Part shown: positions 1 to 6,662 of the stretch, piece by piece
Layout: every line of letters begins with the position of its first letter
Numbering within the stretch: position 1 is the stretch's first letter
From: Candidatus Bipolaricaulota bacterium
GTDB taxonomy: Bacteria; Bipolaricaulota; Bipolaricaulia; UBA7950; UBA9294
Assembly (NCBI GenBank): GCA_028277345.1
Contig: JANQGM010000004.1
Location: 1-51,924 of the forward strand
Length of the DNA: 51,924 bases
Reading direction: 5' to 3'
The notes under the pieces: model-generated
Databases searched by the model: none
Told to the model about the DNA's origin: nothing
Seen by the model: only the letters and a program-made list of their open reading frames with translations
Program-made: the position numbers and the translations under genes

Positions 1-2
1 GG

Positions 3-71
3 ACCAAAGGACGAACACCTGCCGAGATCTTCTGGGGTGCCGTCCGCGAGCAACGTCACGAGGAGGTCTGA
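3..71 (+). mobile_element. Possible C-terminal tail of an integrase-core transposase (partial)
   Basis: In the frame ending with TGA at 69-71 the window edge encodes a 22-residue tail containing GRTPAEIFWG. This resembles the GRTPxExxxG signature near the C-terminus of DDE integrase-core transposases. The stop overlaps the ATG of the next frame (TGATG). If correct, an insertion element lies just upstream of the window and explains why the following ATPase gene lacks its N-terminal half. Only a short tail is visible, so the call is tentative. Confidence 0.33.
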
Positions 72-1036
72 TGTGTCAACACCATTCCGAGACTGGACAG
101 TCTAGAGGAACGAGAATCGAGGTGCGTTGCCTTCGAGATGGAGTGAGTCAGCAGTTTGCATCAAGCGAGTTTCTGGCCGAGTTCAAAGAAACGTTGTCGA
201 CATACTATGCCTACATAATGGGTATGGGGTTCGAAGTTGAACTGAATGGAACAGTAGTTTCTCCCAAGCAGATGCGGCTTCTGTTTGCGGACTCAGATGA
301 TGAAGCCTTCTCTAGACACAGGATTCAGCCGTTCATTTACGAAGCGGAGCAAGATGGAGTTAAAGTATTCTTGGCCGTGGGATTCTCCGGGAAGATTCCT
401 AGTGATGAAGAAGTATCAGATAGCCTTCAAACCCATCGTGATAGCTATTCATCACGTGATGCTGGGTGGACTATCGTCTGTAATGACAGAACAGTAGTCT
501 ACTGCGACAAGACATCCCTGACCGGCTGGGGAGTCGCTGGAGTCCCAAGGTACCACACTCAGTTTGTGGCGATTGCAGGGATTGTGTTGTTCAGTTCAGA
601 AGATCCCTCACAATTGCCGACGACGACCACAAAGAGGGGGATTGAAGCATCTTCAGATCTCTATCTTCAGGTACGGGACAAAATGATAGAAGGAATGCAG
701 ATCTTTACTCGCTATACGTATGCATGGAAGAGCAGGGAGAAGGTTCGAGCTTCAAGGAAGCACTTCGACAAGACGTCCTCGGCTTCTTTGGGTGAGTTGA
801 AGCAACGCGCCGCTACGCTGAAGCTCCAGAAAACGAAGGGATCATTGGGTGGACGTCAGCACAAGCCAACGCTTCCCAAGCCTGATCAGGAAGGAGGCGA
901 GAAACGCATTTCTTTCTCGAAACCTGTCGCGCAGGTTCGTCGCCTTTCGAACTACCTATTTGGCGATCCAGAAAAAAGCCCAAAACGAGTGGGTCAGGAA
1001 TGCTTTGATCTCATTCTTAAGGAGAGCGAGGAATGA
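71..1036 (+). CDS. Hsp90-like (GHKL) ATPase protein, C-terminal part only
   Basis: 321 residues that match the middle and C-terminal part of a GHKL/Hsp90-like ATP-binding family seen in bacterial conflict systems. Landmarks are DAGWTIVCNDRTVVYCDK around residue 130, LTGWGVAGVPRYHTQF after it, and LPTTTTKRGIEASSDLY around residue 185. The N-terminal ATPase core (N-box, G1/G2 glycine loops) is not in this frame: the family-like sequence starts almost at once, at GTRIEVRCLRDGV near residue 14. The frame stays open to the window edge. An AGGAGG lies just before the ATG at 71, so the truncated product might still be made. The gene overlaps its partner by ATGA at 1033-1036. It is probably a remnant of a two-gene module broken by an upstream insertion. 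The family call is from recognised motifs; the truncation is inferred from expected family length. Confidence 0.6.
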   Translation: MCQHHSETGQSRGTRIEVRCLRDGVSQQFASSEFLAEFKETLSTYYAYIMGMGFEVELNGTVVSPKQMRLLFADSDDEAFSRHRIQPFIYEAEQDGVKVFLAVGFSGKIPSDEEVSDSLQTHRDSYSSRDAGWTIVCNDRTVVYCDKTSLTGWGVAGVPRYHTQFVAIAGIVLFSSEDPSQLPTTTTKRGIEASSDLYLQVRDKMIEGMQIFTRYTYAWKSREKVRASRKHFDKTSSASLGELKQRAATLKLQKTKGSLGGRQHKPTLPKPDQEGGEKRISFSKPVAQVRRLSNYLFGDPEKSPKRVGQECFDLILKESEE

Positions 1037-2067
1037 CACGATTCTCAGATCTTCCTTGTCCTGCCTATCACCTGCGCCCTAACAAGGCGATCGATAGGCT
1101 ACTCTTCGTTGAATTCCTTCGAACCTACTCTCGATGGCGTTCGAAGATACCCAGCACGTATATCGGCCTCGGCGGTGCTTTTCTTGAGGATTTTCGCCTC
1201 ATGTCACAGGAATTCCCTGAATTATCCCTCGTCTGTATTGAGCGAGACGCAGAAACGAAGAAGCGGCAGATTTTCCATAAGTGCTCTAGTCGCATGCGGT
1301 TCTACCTAGGGACTTATTCGGAATACTTGGCAACACAGTTTCCGACTCATAAGCCCGTCGTCGTGTGGGCGGACTACACCCAAATGACACGTGAGTGTCT
1401 CAGTGAAGTGTCAGGGACTGTGAGAAAAGCAGTTGAGGGAAGCATGATCCGGTTCACTGTGAAGGCTGAGTCACCAGCTTTCGGTACCCTTGGAATAAAG
1501 GCACGGAAGTTCCCCGAGCGAATGCCGGTGGAGAAAGAAAAGGCGTTTGCGGAGTTCCGAGATTCTTTCCGTAGCAGAATGGCAGTTGACAGAGTCGTCT
1601 TTCCAAACGAATGGTTCGAATGGCAAAGCTTTTCAATTGAAGGATATCCAAGGCTTCTCTCTAGAATGCTAACCGCAGTTGCCAATGGCGCATGTTCAGC
1701 ACCAAAACGGATTCTTCCTCTTCATGCAGCAATGTACTCAGATGGAACTATCATGATGAGCTGGACTGCTCTTGTCTGCCACGATGCCGATTTCTCGCCG
1801 CTTCACGAACACTTCAGACGAACATGCGAATACTACTCATTAGCTGAATCTGGCATTGCTCTCATTGATGTGCCGATCCTTACAACCAAAGAGAGACTAG
1901 CAATCGCGAAGCTTCTTCCCACAAAGAACGTAGATGGAGTTAGAACGGCCAAATCACTGGGGTACTTGCTCGACGGGGAGGCAAGCGATACGGAGACCAA
2001 GCACAAGTTGGAGCAATATGAGCTGTACTTCCGTCTTTATCCGCATTTTGGGAAAATAGTTCCGTAG
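1033..2067 (+). CDS. Methyltransferase-like partner of the GHKL ATPase
   Basis: 344 residues, started at ATG 1033 inside ATGA with the upstream ATPase gene and preceded by a GGAG/GAGGA ribosome site, so the two are translationally coupled. The N-terminus has RPNKAIDR, then a Rossmann-like turn YIGLGGAFLEDF near residue 43 and an acidic second strand end, LVCIERD, as in class I SAM-dependent methyltransferases. VVWADY near residue 100 fits a motif-IV position. Proteins with the GLGGxxLEDF signature are sometimes labelled putative O-methyltransferases and travel with Hsp90-like ATPases. The substrate is unknown and catalysis is not shown. A defence role for the pair is inferred from the company it keeps. 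Confidence 0.5.
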   Translation: MTRFSDLPCPAYHLRPNKAIDRLLFVEFLRTYSRWRSKIPSTYIGLGGAFLEDFRLMSQEFPELSLVCIERDAETKKRQIFHKCSSRMRFYLGTYSEYLATQFPTHKPVVVWADYTQMTRECLSEVSGTVRKAVEGSMIRFTVKAESPAFGTLGIKARKFPERMPVEKEKAFAEFRDSFRSRMAVDRVVFPNEWFEWQSFSIEGYPRLLSRMLTAVANGACSAPKRILPLHAAMYSDGTIMMSWTALVCHDADFSPLHEHFRRTCEYYSLAESGIALIDVPILTTKERLAIAKLLPTKNVDGVRTAKSLGYLLDGEASDTETKHKLEQYELYFRLYPHFGKIVP

Positions 2068-2157
2068 AAGACGATTCTTGTGCTATTGGTGTGGTCGCCG
2101 TGATCCGAGATTCCGAGGATACAGTACGTAGCTCCGAGGCATCATTCGTCAATGGTA

Positions 2158-2219
2158 TTCCGGGGACACAATACTGAATCGATTAGTCCACTCTCAGACT
2201 AAGTATGGTGTCCCCCGAA
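2158..2219. repeat. REP-like imperfect palindrome
   Basis: Two 18-nt arms (2158-2175 and 2202-2219) form an inverted repeat with two mismatches around a 26-nt spacer. The core TTCCGGGGACAC / GTGTCCCCCGAA resembles the GGGGACAC-type repetitive palindromes spread by IS200-like REP-associated tyrosine transposases. A related half-site recurs at 4496-4519 and the 13-mer GTGTCCCCCGAAC recurs at 34650-34662. It may also act as a transcription stop after the methyltransferase-like gene. Confidence 0.55.
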
Positions 2220-2553
2220 CTTCGGTTACTCAGAATTGGGAGTTCCGTTTTGTGCCTACTGCGAACCTAGACTTGCACAAGAAGTGCGCTGGCAAGCTGG
2301 AAAATCGTGTCAAAGTTGATCAGCGCTTCTTATCTGATCCAGTTGCTGTGTTCGAGAGAGTTGCGTGGACGTTATAGCTCTGATTCGAGGAGAACATATT
2401 TCATGCCCGTCTCGATTCGACGATCTAGTGTTTTATCCTGCACAACGACTCAGTTCCTCGTTGGATGCAGTAGCCTAATTCTCGGTACCAAAGAGGATTC
2501 TCGGAATTTGCTTTTGGGAAAGAGAGCTAGCTCTTCCCTTGAGCGGAGAAAAT
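2220..2553. other. Intergenic stretch before the TIR gene, no recognised gene
   Basis: About 330 nt between the palindrome and the TIR gene. A plus-strand frame from about 2208 to 2363 stays open for some 50 codons (for example LDLHKKCAGKLENR) and could be the end of a decayed gene, but I recognise no family and see no start with a ribosome site. The TIR promoter should lie here; I found no convincing -35/-10 pair. Confidence 0.35.
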
Positions 2554-3696
2554 ATGTATCGTTTCCTTGAATCTATCTTGAGGAGAGATTGTGAAAGGGT
2601 GAGAGTACTGAGAATTTTCATAGGTTCTTCCGGAAACAGCAAGTCCATTAGAATTGCAGATGCAATCAAAACGCACTTGGAGGAACGAAGAGTCGCCGAC
2701 GTAACCGTGTGGAATGATGGAGTGTTTCTATTATCCAGGCATACGATCGAGAGTCTGATTCAAGCGCTGGACGAGTTCCACTACGCGATCTTTGTTTTCG
2801 ATCCAGTGGACTACGTCGACCAGGGTAATGGCCCGCAGGAAACTGTCAGAGATAATGTCCTTTTAGAATTAGGTTTATTTGCTGGGGCGCTAGGTATAAA
2901 ACAGACGGCTATCGTGATGCCAAGTGACAGGCGGGATTTTCGCTTACCAACAGACCTTTTTGGAATCACCGTTGGCCAATACGACAGTGCCCGCGTAGAT
3001 GACAACCCGAGAGACGCCGTAGGAAAAGCATGCAATGAAATCCAACTGAGTATCGAGGAATTGGGAAAGCCGCGCCATTGGCGAGGAACTAAGACGAAGC
3101 TTCAGAAAGTATACGAAGGCCCGAGAGGGTACTATGAAGCGGCCGTTGACATGCTTAGGGAAAGCTGTCGCTCGATTGCGTTACTACAATACAGTAGTAC
3201 CTTGATCCTTGGGTCGCAGGAAGGGTTACGGGATGAGCAAAGGTTCTACGAGCTACTTCTCCAACAAGTGAGGAAGAACGCACAACTTCATCACATCACA
3301 AGTTTGAGTATCATGCAGCAGCATTTAAAGTCCCCCTCACGAAGCTACCCTAGAGTGTGTGAGGCACTTCAAGAGCTTGACAGGGAAGGGAATAGCGTGA
3401 GAGTTCGTAGTGAGAGGGAGACGATGCCGATTCGCGTCATCCCGGAATCCCATTCCGTCGCTTCACTGCCTCTTGAGTTAAGTACAGGACAGGCCTTTGC
3501 AGTGCAAAGAGAGGATGGGAGAACCGAAGCTTTGACAATAGCGAACATTGGAAGGGATACGGCGTGCTTTCGTATTCTGGGGCCGAAAATGGAAGGACTG
3601 CTACGGAAATGCGAGACATTCTATGCTACGTGCGAGGTCCTCAACTGGGATACCCTGCTGCGTGTGCTGGAGAAGTCAGGAGTTGACATTGAGTAG
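2554..3696 (+). CDS. TIR-like domain protein (Cap12/Pycsar TIR type) with unknown C-terminal sensor
   Basis: 380 residues from ATG 2554, chosen because GGAGA precedes it; a TTG at 2539 is the alternative. Residues 20-165 match the predicted nucleotide-binding TIR-like domain found in CBASS Cap12 and Pycsar TIR effectors: RIFIGSSGNS at 20-29, VTVWNDGVF about 50-58, and RDNVLLELGLFAGALG at 99-114, where Glu105 sits at the position of the catalytic NAD-hydrolase glutamate. Residues 185-380 form a second domain of alternating strands and helices (YYEAAVDMLRES, LILGS, YELLLQQVRKN) that may be a non-catalytic PLD-like sensor; I do not recognise it securely. No cyclase or other nucleotide synthase is adjacent. 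The 3' end overlaps the prenyltransferase-like gene by 8 nt, so they form one translationally coupled unit. Expected role: NAD-depleting abortive effector (inferred). Confidence 0.72.
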   Translation: MYRFLESILRRDCERVRVLRIFIGSSGNSKSIRIADAIKTHLEERRVADVTVWNDGVFLLSRHTIESLIQALDEFHYAIFVFDPVDYVDQGNGPQETVRDNVLLELGLFAGALGIKQTAIVMPSDRRDFRLPTDLFGITVGQYDSARVDDNPRDAVGKACNEIQLSIEELGKPRHWRGTKTKLQKVYEGPRGYYEAAVDMLRESCRSIALLQYSSTLILGSQEGLRDEQRFYELLLQQVRKNAQLHHITSLSIMQQHLKSPSRSYPRVCEALQELDREGNSVRVRSERETMPIRVIPESHSVASLPLELSTGQAFAVQREDGRTEALTIANIGRDTACFRILGPKMEGLLRKCETFYATCEVLNWDTLLRVLEKSGVDIE

Positions 3697-4348
3697 TGAT
3701 CTGAAACACATAGGATTGATTCCTGACGGAGCAAGACGATGGGCTAGGCAGAATAAAACGCGACTGGAAAGCGCCTACCTGCAAACCATGGAGAAGATAG
3801 CACAGGCGATATCACTGTTCTTTGATCATGGAGCAATTGCGGTTAGCGTCTACCTGTTGAGTGCGGATAATCTGCGAAAGCGTCCAGATGATGATCTGAA
3901 AAGTGTGATTGCTTCCGAAACTCATCTTGTCGAGGTGATTCTCCCGCCATTGATTCGTGAATACGACTGCAAGGCCACCTTGGCGGGACAGCGCTCGCTG
4001 CTCCCTCCCCCGTTTGCCGCCACGTTTGAGAACTTGGAATCAGATTCAAGTGGCTGTGGGACTCGCAGGCTTTACCTTTTGGCAGGCTACGATGCCTGGC
4101 TTGAGATCACCGATGCTATTCAACGCGCTTGCTGTGATAAGGATCCGCGCGACCATCTATGGGTGCCGGAAGAAGTTGATGCAGTATTTCGCACGGGCGG
4201 AGAGCAGCGATTTAGTGGCTTCCTACCGCTTCAGAGTAGGTATGCAGAGATCAAGTTCTTCCCCGATCTCTTTCTTGATGTCACAACTCAGTGCCTCGAA
4301 TTGGCAATCTCGGACCTCTCGGGACGGAACAGGCGTTTTGGGGAGTAG
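3689..4348 (+). CDS. Divergent cis-prenyltransferase (UppS-like) coupled to TIR protein
   Basis: 219 residues from TTG 3689, six nt after AGGAG (3678-3682) and overlapping the TIR stop by 8 nt. The whole protein follows the undecaprenyl-diphosphate-synthase fold: HIGLIPDGARRWA (7-19) for the first motif, VYLLSADNLRKR (54-65) for the SSENW motif, LYLLAGYDAWLEI (128-140) for the NYGGR region, and FRTGGEQRFSGFL...RYAEIKF (167-190) for the isopentenyl-diphosphate site, ending RNRRFGE. Asp13, Arg168, Arg174, Ser176 and Glu187 match catalytic, diphosphate-binding and Mg-binding residues. The Asn of DGNGR is Ala15 and the GHxxG histidine region (residues 28-33) is lost, so the allylic substrate side has changed. 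It is shorter than housekeeping UppS (about 250 residues) and is not beside cdsA or dxr. Its role with a TIR effector is unknown; it could make or sense a prenyl-type molecule (inference). Confidence 0.7.
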   Translation: MSSDLKHIGLIPDGARRWARQNKTRLESAYLQTMEKIAQAISLFFDHGAIAVSVYLLSADNLRKRPDDDLKSVIASETHLVEVILPPLIREYDCKATLAGQRSLLPPPFAATFENLESDSSGCGTRRLYLLAGYDAWLEITDAIQRACCDKDPRDHLWVPEEVDAVFRTGGEQRFSGFLPLQSRYAEIKFFPDLFLDVTTQCLELAISDLSGRNRRFGE

Positions 4349-4406
4349 ATCGACCGACCGCAGAAGCATTGAGGAGGAAATCCTGTGTCGAATTCACACC
4401 TTGCCT

Positions 4407-4493
4407 CTTGAGAACCTCTCGATCCCAGCCCAACATCTTCCGGCCACCAACCCCAAAAAGAGTGCCAATGCCAACGAACTGAAGTAGTGAACG
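4407..4493 (+). pseudogene. Degenerate copy of the HD-gene leader (copy A)
   Basis: This 87-nt stretch matches 6578-6662, the leader and first codons of the HD phosphohydrolase gene. Both have CTTGAGAACC, a CCACCA-CCCCAA block, GAGTGCC-ATGCCA around the start codon, and end GTGAACG. Here the ATG (4468) is followed after three codons by a stop. It is a truncated duplicate. Confidence 0.6.
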
Positions 4494-4495
4494 GG

Positions 4496-4519
4496 ATTCC
4501 GGGGAAGCAATACTCAATC
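4496..4519 (+). repeat. REP-like half-site
   Basis: ATTCCGGGGA-AGCAATACT-CAATC closely matches the left arm of the palindrome at 2158. The two sites bracket the TIR/prenyltransferase pair. No partner arm is obvious here, so it is probably a decayed palindrome. Confidence 0.45.
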
Positions 4520-4575
4520 TGAGAGTCTTCAGTCTTCAGGCCTTTATTCTTGAATTCTCTTTAAAGCCGTCTTTC

Positions 4576-4652
4576 TTACGTTGCTGCCTCGACGAGGATG
4601 ATCAGGACGTAGTAGTCGTGAAGCGGAGTTGCGACGAACTGATCGTCCATGG
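4576..4652 (-). pseudogene. C-terminal fragment of an erythromycin-esterase-like gene
   Basis: On the minus strand this encodes MDDQFVATPLHDYYVLIIL then VEAAT and a stop. It aligns with the C-terminus of the intact Ere-like protein at 9202-10908 (TDEQFIPTPLRDHFDLIIF, then IEETTAA). Nothing of the gene survives upstream of a run of ten Gs near 4655. Together with copy A of the HD leader it keeps the order and orientation of the intact HD-to-Ere locus, so 4407-4652 looks like a collapsed tandem copy. Confidence 0.65.
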
Positions 4653-4708
4653 CTGGGGGGGGGGCGTTGGGCTCTTAGGGAGCAATTCGTCAAGATGACA
4701 GACAAAAC

Positions 4709-6010
4709 CTATACGTTGGTGTGATGCAAACTCCCAATCCTATCGATAATTTGGGCATTCAGCGCGGCTTCTTCGGCAAACTCGGGCCACCTGGCGATGG
4801 CCTGCTGCACGGTGTCAATCATCTCCCGCGCTTTGGGCGACTTAATGTTGGCCAAATTCGCAAGGGCAATGAGATCATCTCGGCGAATGTCGGCGCGTTT
4901 CCCGTTGATGCTCATCTGATGTTGCATCATCCATCGGTTTGCTGGATCGGCTGCAAACGTGACGTCAAAAGCTGGTGAGAGTTGCCAGTGTCCTTGTGGA
5001 TCCATTAGGAAAGCGATGTTCTTGACGTGATCATCTTGGTTCCGCGCGATGACATTGAATATAGCTCGCAGTACCTGCTGTTCGAGATCTTCTCGCTGGA
5101 GTTGGAGGCGTCGCATCACTTGGATGGCTTGCTCGTAGGCATAGCGCATTGGCTGTTGGTAGTCATAGTGCGCGAGTGCGGCGAGGGATTGCATATGGAT
5201 CTTGCCGCCTGTTTCTGTTCGATCGAATCGCTGGGTCATGAAGTGGCTGCGTCCCCCTTCGTGGTGAAGGCGACAAGGGGCCATCTGGATGCCACAGGCT
5301 GAAGCCATCAGGTAGTAGGCATATTCGATTTTTCCGTATCCCCGTGGAGATCCAAGGGCTTGCCCGTTCTGATTTCCCGTACCATCAAACTTCATGATCC
5401 AATGTTCGAAGTCTGAGTCAGCCGGGAGTTGCCCTGATCGGAATTCGCCGGTCTGCGGATTCCAGGCGAGGATTGCCTTGGGGCGGGCTCCTCCTGCCGA
5501 TGTCCCGACCCGGAGGATATCCTCAATGGCTTCGCGGTCATCCTCTCCTCGAAAGACACCCCCAAGGTTTGCACGGGCTTGGAGTGTTTTCTGCACGAGA
5601 TCTACCAGTTTCTCGATTTCAAGGTTCTTTGTCGCATTGAATGTATCGAGAATAGCAGGCTGGAATTCCAGCCCTCCCATGCCGCGTGTCCCTGTGTAGC
5701 AGAGGCGCTCTACAGGATTCATGCTATCGGGGCTTCTCCCTTCAGAGGCCAACCATTCGTTGATAAGTGCGTTGCCGAAGGCATCTGGAAGTGAATCGGC
5801 AAGTAGCCCGGGAAGCCCCCGGAATGAGGTGGAACGGTGGTCGGGAAACTCATAGGGGAATTCTCCGAGAGGCATCTCTAAGGGAGATACTTCGATTCCG
5901 CTTGGGATGAAGGCTGGCGCATACTGGAAAATGCCGATTCCTCGATCCGCAATCCACGAGACTGCGCCAATATCAGTTCCCCACAGGATGACTCTCGCAT
6001 CGCTGGCCAT
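4709..6010 (-). CDS. hipA: HipA-family Ser/Thr kinase toxin
   Basis: 433 residues, the usual full HipA length including the N-terminal subdomain. Kinase landmarks are the glycine-rich GTSAGGARPKA at 169-179 (Lys178 at the ATP-binding position), KFDG at 207-210, RFDR at 261-264, the catalytic NQDDHVKN at 324-331 (Asp326 equivalent to the catalytic Asp of E. coli HipA, with Asn331 for metal), and PAFDV at 346-350 (Asp349). HipA kinases phosphorylate glutamyl-tRNA synthetase or related targets and cause growth arrest; the target here is unknown. The start ATG 6008-6010 overlaps the antitoxin stop by one nt (TAATG), the classic antitoxin-first coupled arrangement. All catalytic residues are intact, so it is predicted active. 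Confidence 0.9.
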   Translation of the reverse strand: MASDARVILWGTDIGAVSWIADRGIGIFQYAPAFIPSGIEVSPLEMPLGEFPYEFPDHRSTSFRGLPGLLADSLPDAFGNALINEWLASEGRSPDSMNPVERLCYTGTRGMGGLEFQPAILDTFNATKNLEIEKLVDLVQKTLQARANLGGVFRGEDDREAIEDILRVGTSAGGARPKAILAWNPQTGEFRSGQLPADSDFEHWIMKFDGTGNQNGQALGSPRGYGKIEYAYYLMASACGIQMAPCRLHHEGGRSHFMTQRFDRTETGGKIHMQSLAALAHYDYQQPMRYAYEQAIQVMRRLQLQREDLEQQVLRAIFNVIARNQDDHVKNIAFLMDPQGHWQLSPAFDVTFAADPANRWMMQHQMSINGKRADIRRDDLIALANLANIKSPKAREMIDTVQQAIARWPEFAEEAALNAQIIDRIGSLHHTNV

Positions 6011-6372
6011 TAGCTATTCCTCTTGTCAGCCCAAGACCAAGTGTCGGAGGGTTTAGAAGATTTGCGCGGACGCGCTCGTTGCCTCTCGCCTTGTCGAGCA
6101 CCAACACGCTCAATGGGACGGATCGTTGAATCTGGCAAGGTAGAGGCGAGGTTTCGTTGTATACCAAGTGCGATGAACACGCGAATCAAAGTATCGAGGG
6201 ATATACCTTCTCCCTTTTCTAGACGTCCGATTGTACGGAGCGATACACCGGCCTCTTGTGCTAGCTGAGCCTGAGTGATGTTTCGGGATAAGCGGATTCT
6301 TTCCAGGCGTTCGCATAGATCCTTTTCAATCTGTGAACTTGACGCGACCGAATAGTCAATATAAGTAGCCAT
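6010..6372 (-). CDS. hipB: HipB-like XRE-family antitoxin
   Basis: 120 residues from ATG 6372, preceded by AAGGAG with a six-nt gap; a longer TTG start at 6393 lacks a ribosome site. The HTH_3/XRE helix-turn-helix spans about residues 20-75 (ERLERIRLSRNITQAQLAQE, then AGVSLRTIGRLEKGEGISLD). The tail after residue 80 is rich in Arg and Pro (RQGERQRARPRKSSK) and likely disordered, as in HipB proteins whose tails contact HipA. It is expected to neutralise HipA and repress the operon by binding the palindrome at 6416-6425. Confidence 0.87.
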   Translation of the reverse strand: MATYIDYSVASSSQIEKDLCERLERIRLSRNITQAQLAQEAGVSLRTIGRLEKGEGISLDTLIRVFIALGIQRNLASTLPDSTIRPIERVGARQGERQRARPRKSSKPSDTWSWADKRNS

Positions 6373-6410
6373 ATTTTGCTCCTTAAATGCCAATTGAGCC
6401 TATAAGAGGT

Positions 6411-6439
6411 AGTATATTGCGCAATACTCGTTTTTGCAA
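6411..6439 (-). promoter_or_regulatory. hipBA promoter with central palindromic operator
   Basis: Reading the minus strand, -35 TTGCAA (6434-6439) and -10 TATACT (6411-6416) are separated by 17 nt. The perfect palindrome ATTGCGCAAT (6416-6425) lies across the spacer and -10 box, where HipB binding would block RNA polymerase. The flanking region to about 6520 is strongly AT-rich with several AACGC/GCGTT words that could be extra operator half-sites. Confidence 0.6.
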
Positions 6440-6577
6440 ATAAAGAGCAAAAAACGGCTTATAAAACGCAAATAACGCGATTAATAAGCAATATTATGCG
6501 TATAAAAACATGGAATCTAAAACTGAACCGGCGATAAGAGCGATTGCTTCTCCCAACTAGGTGAGCAGATCATGCTT

Positions 6578-6662
6578 CTTGAGAACCCAACGAAGGCCCC
6601 TCATTATCTCCCGACCACCACCCCAAGGGAGTGCCCATGCCACCAGATCTAGGAAGTGAACG
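6578..6662 (+). repeat. HD-gene leader, copy B of an imperfect direct repeat
   Basis: The intact counterpart of the fragment at 4407-4493. It includes the AAGGGAG ribosome site and ATG of the HD gene. The two copies flank the hipBA module and the Ere fragment in direct orientation. Confidence 0.55.

Noticed and set aside
2307..2570. Plus ORF of 87 codons before the TIR gene
   Set aside because: No ribosome site, unusual composition, overlaps the TIR start region.
2554..4348. Calling the TIR/prenyltransferase pair CBASS or Pycsar
   Set aside because: No CD-NTase or uridylate/cytidylate cyclase gene is present within reach; the neighbour is UppS-like.
3689..4348. Housekeeping uppS
   Set aside because: Catalytic-side residues differ, it is short, the context is a TIR gene, and no cdsA, dxr or frr is nearby.
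4653..4664. Run of ten Gs
   Set aside because: Possibly an assembly or slippage feature, but no gene spans it, so no phase-variation argument can be made.
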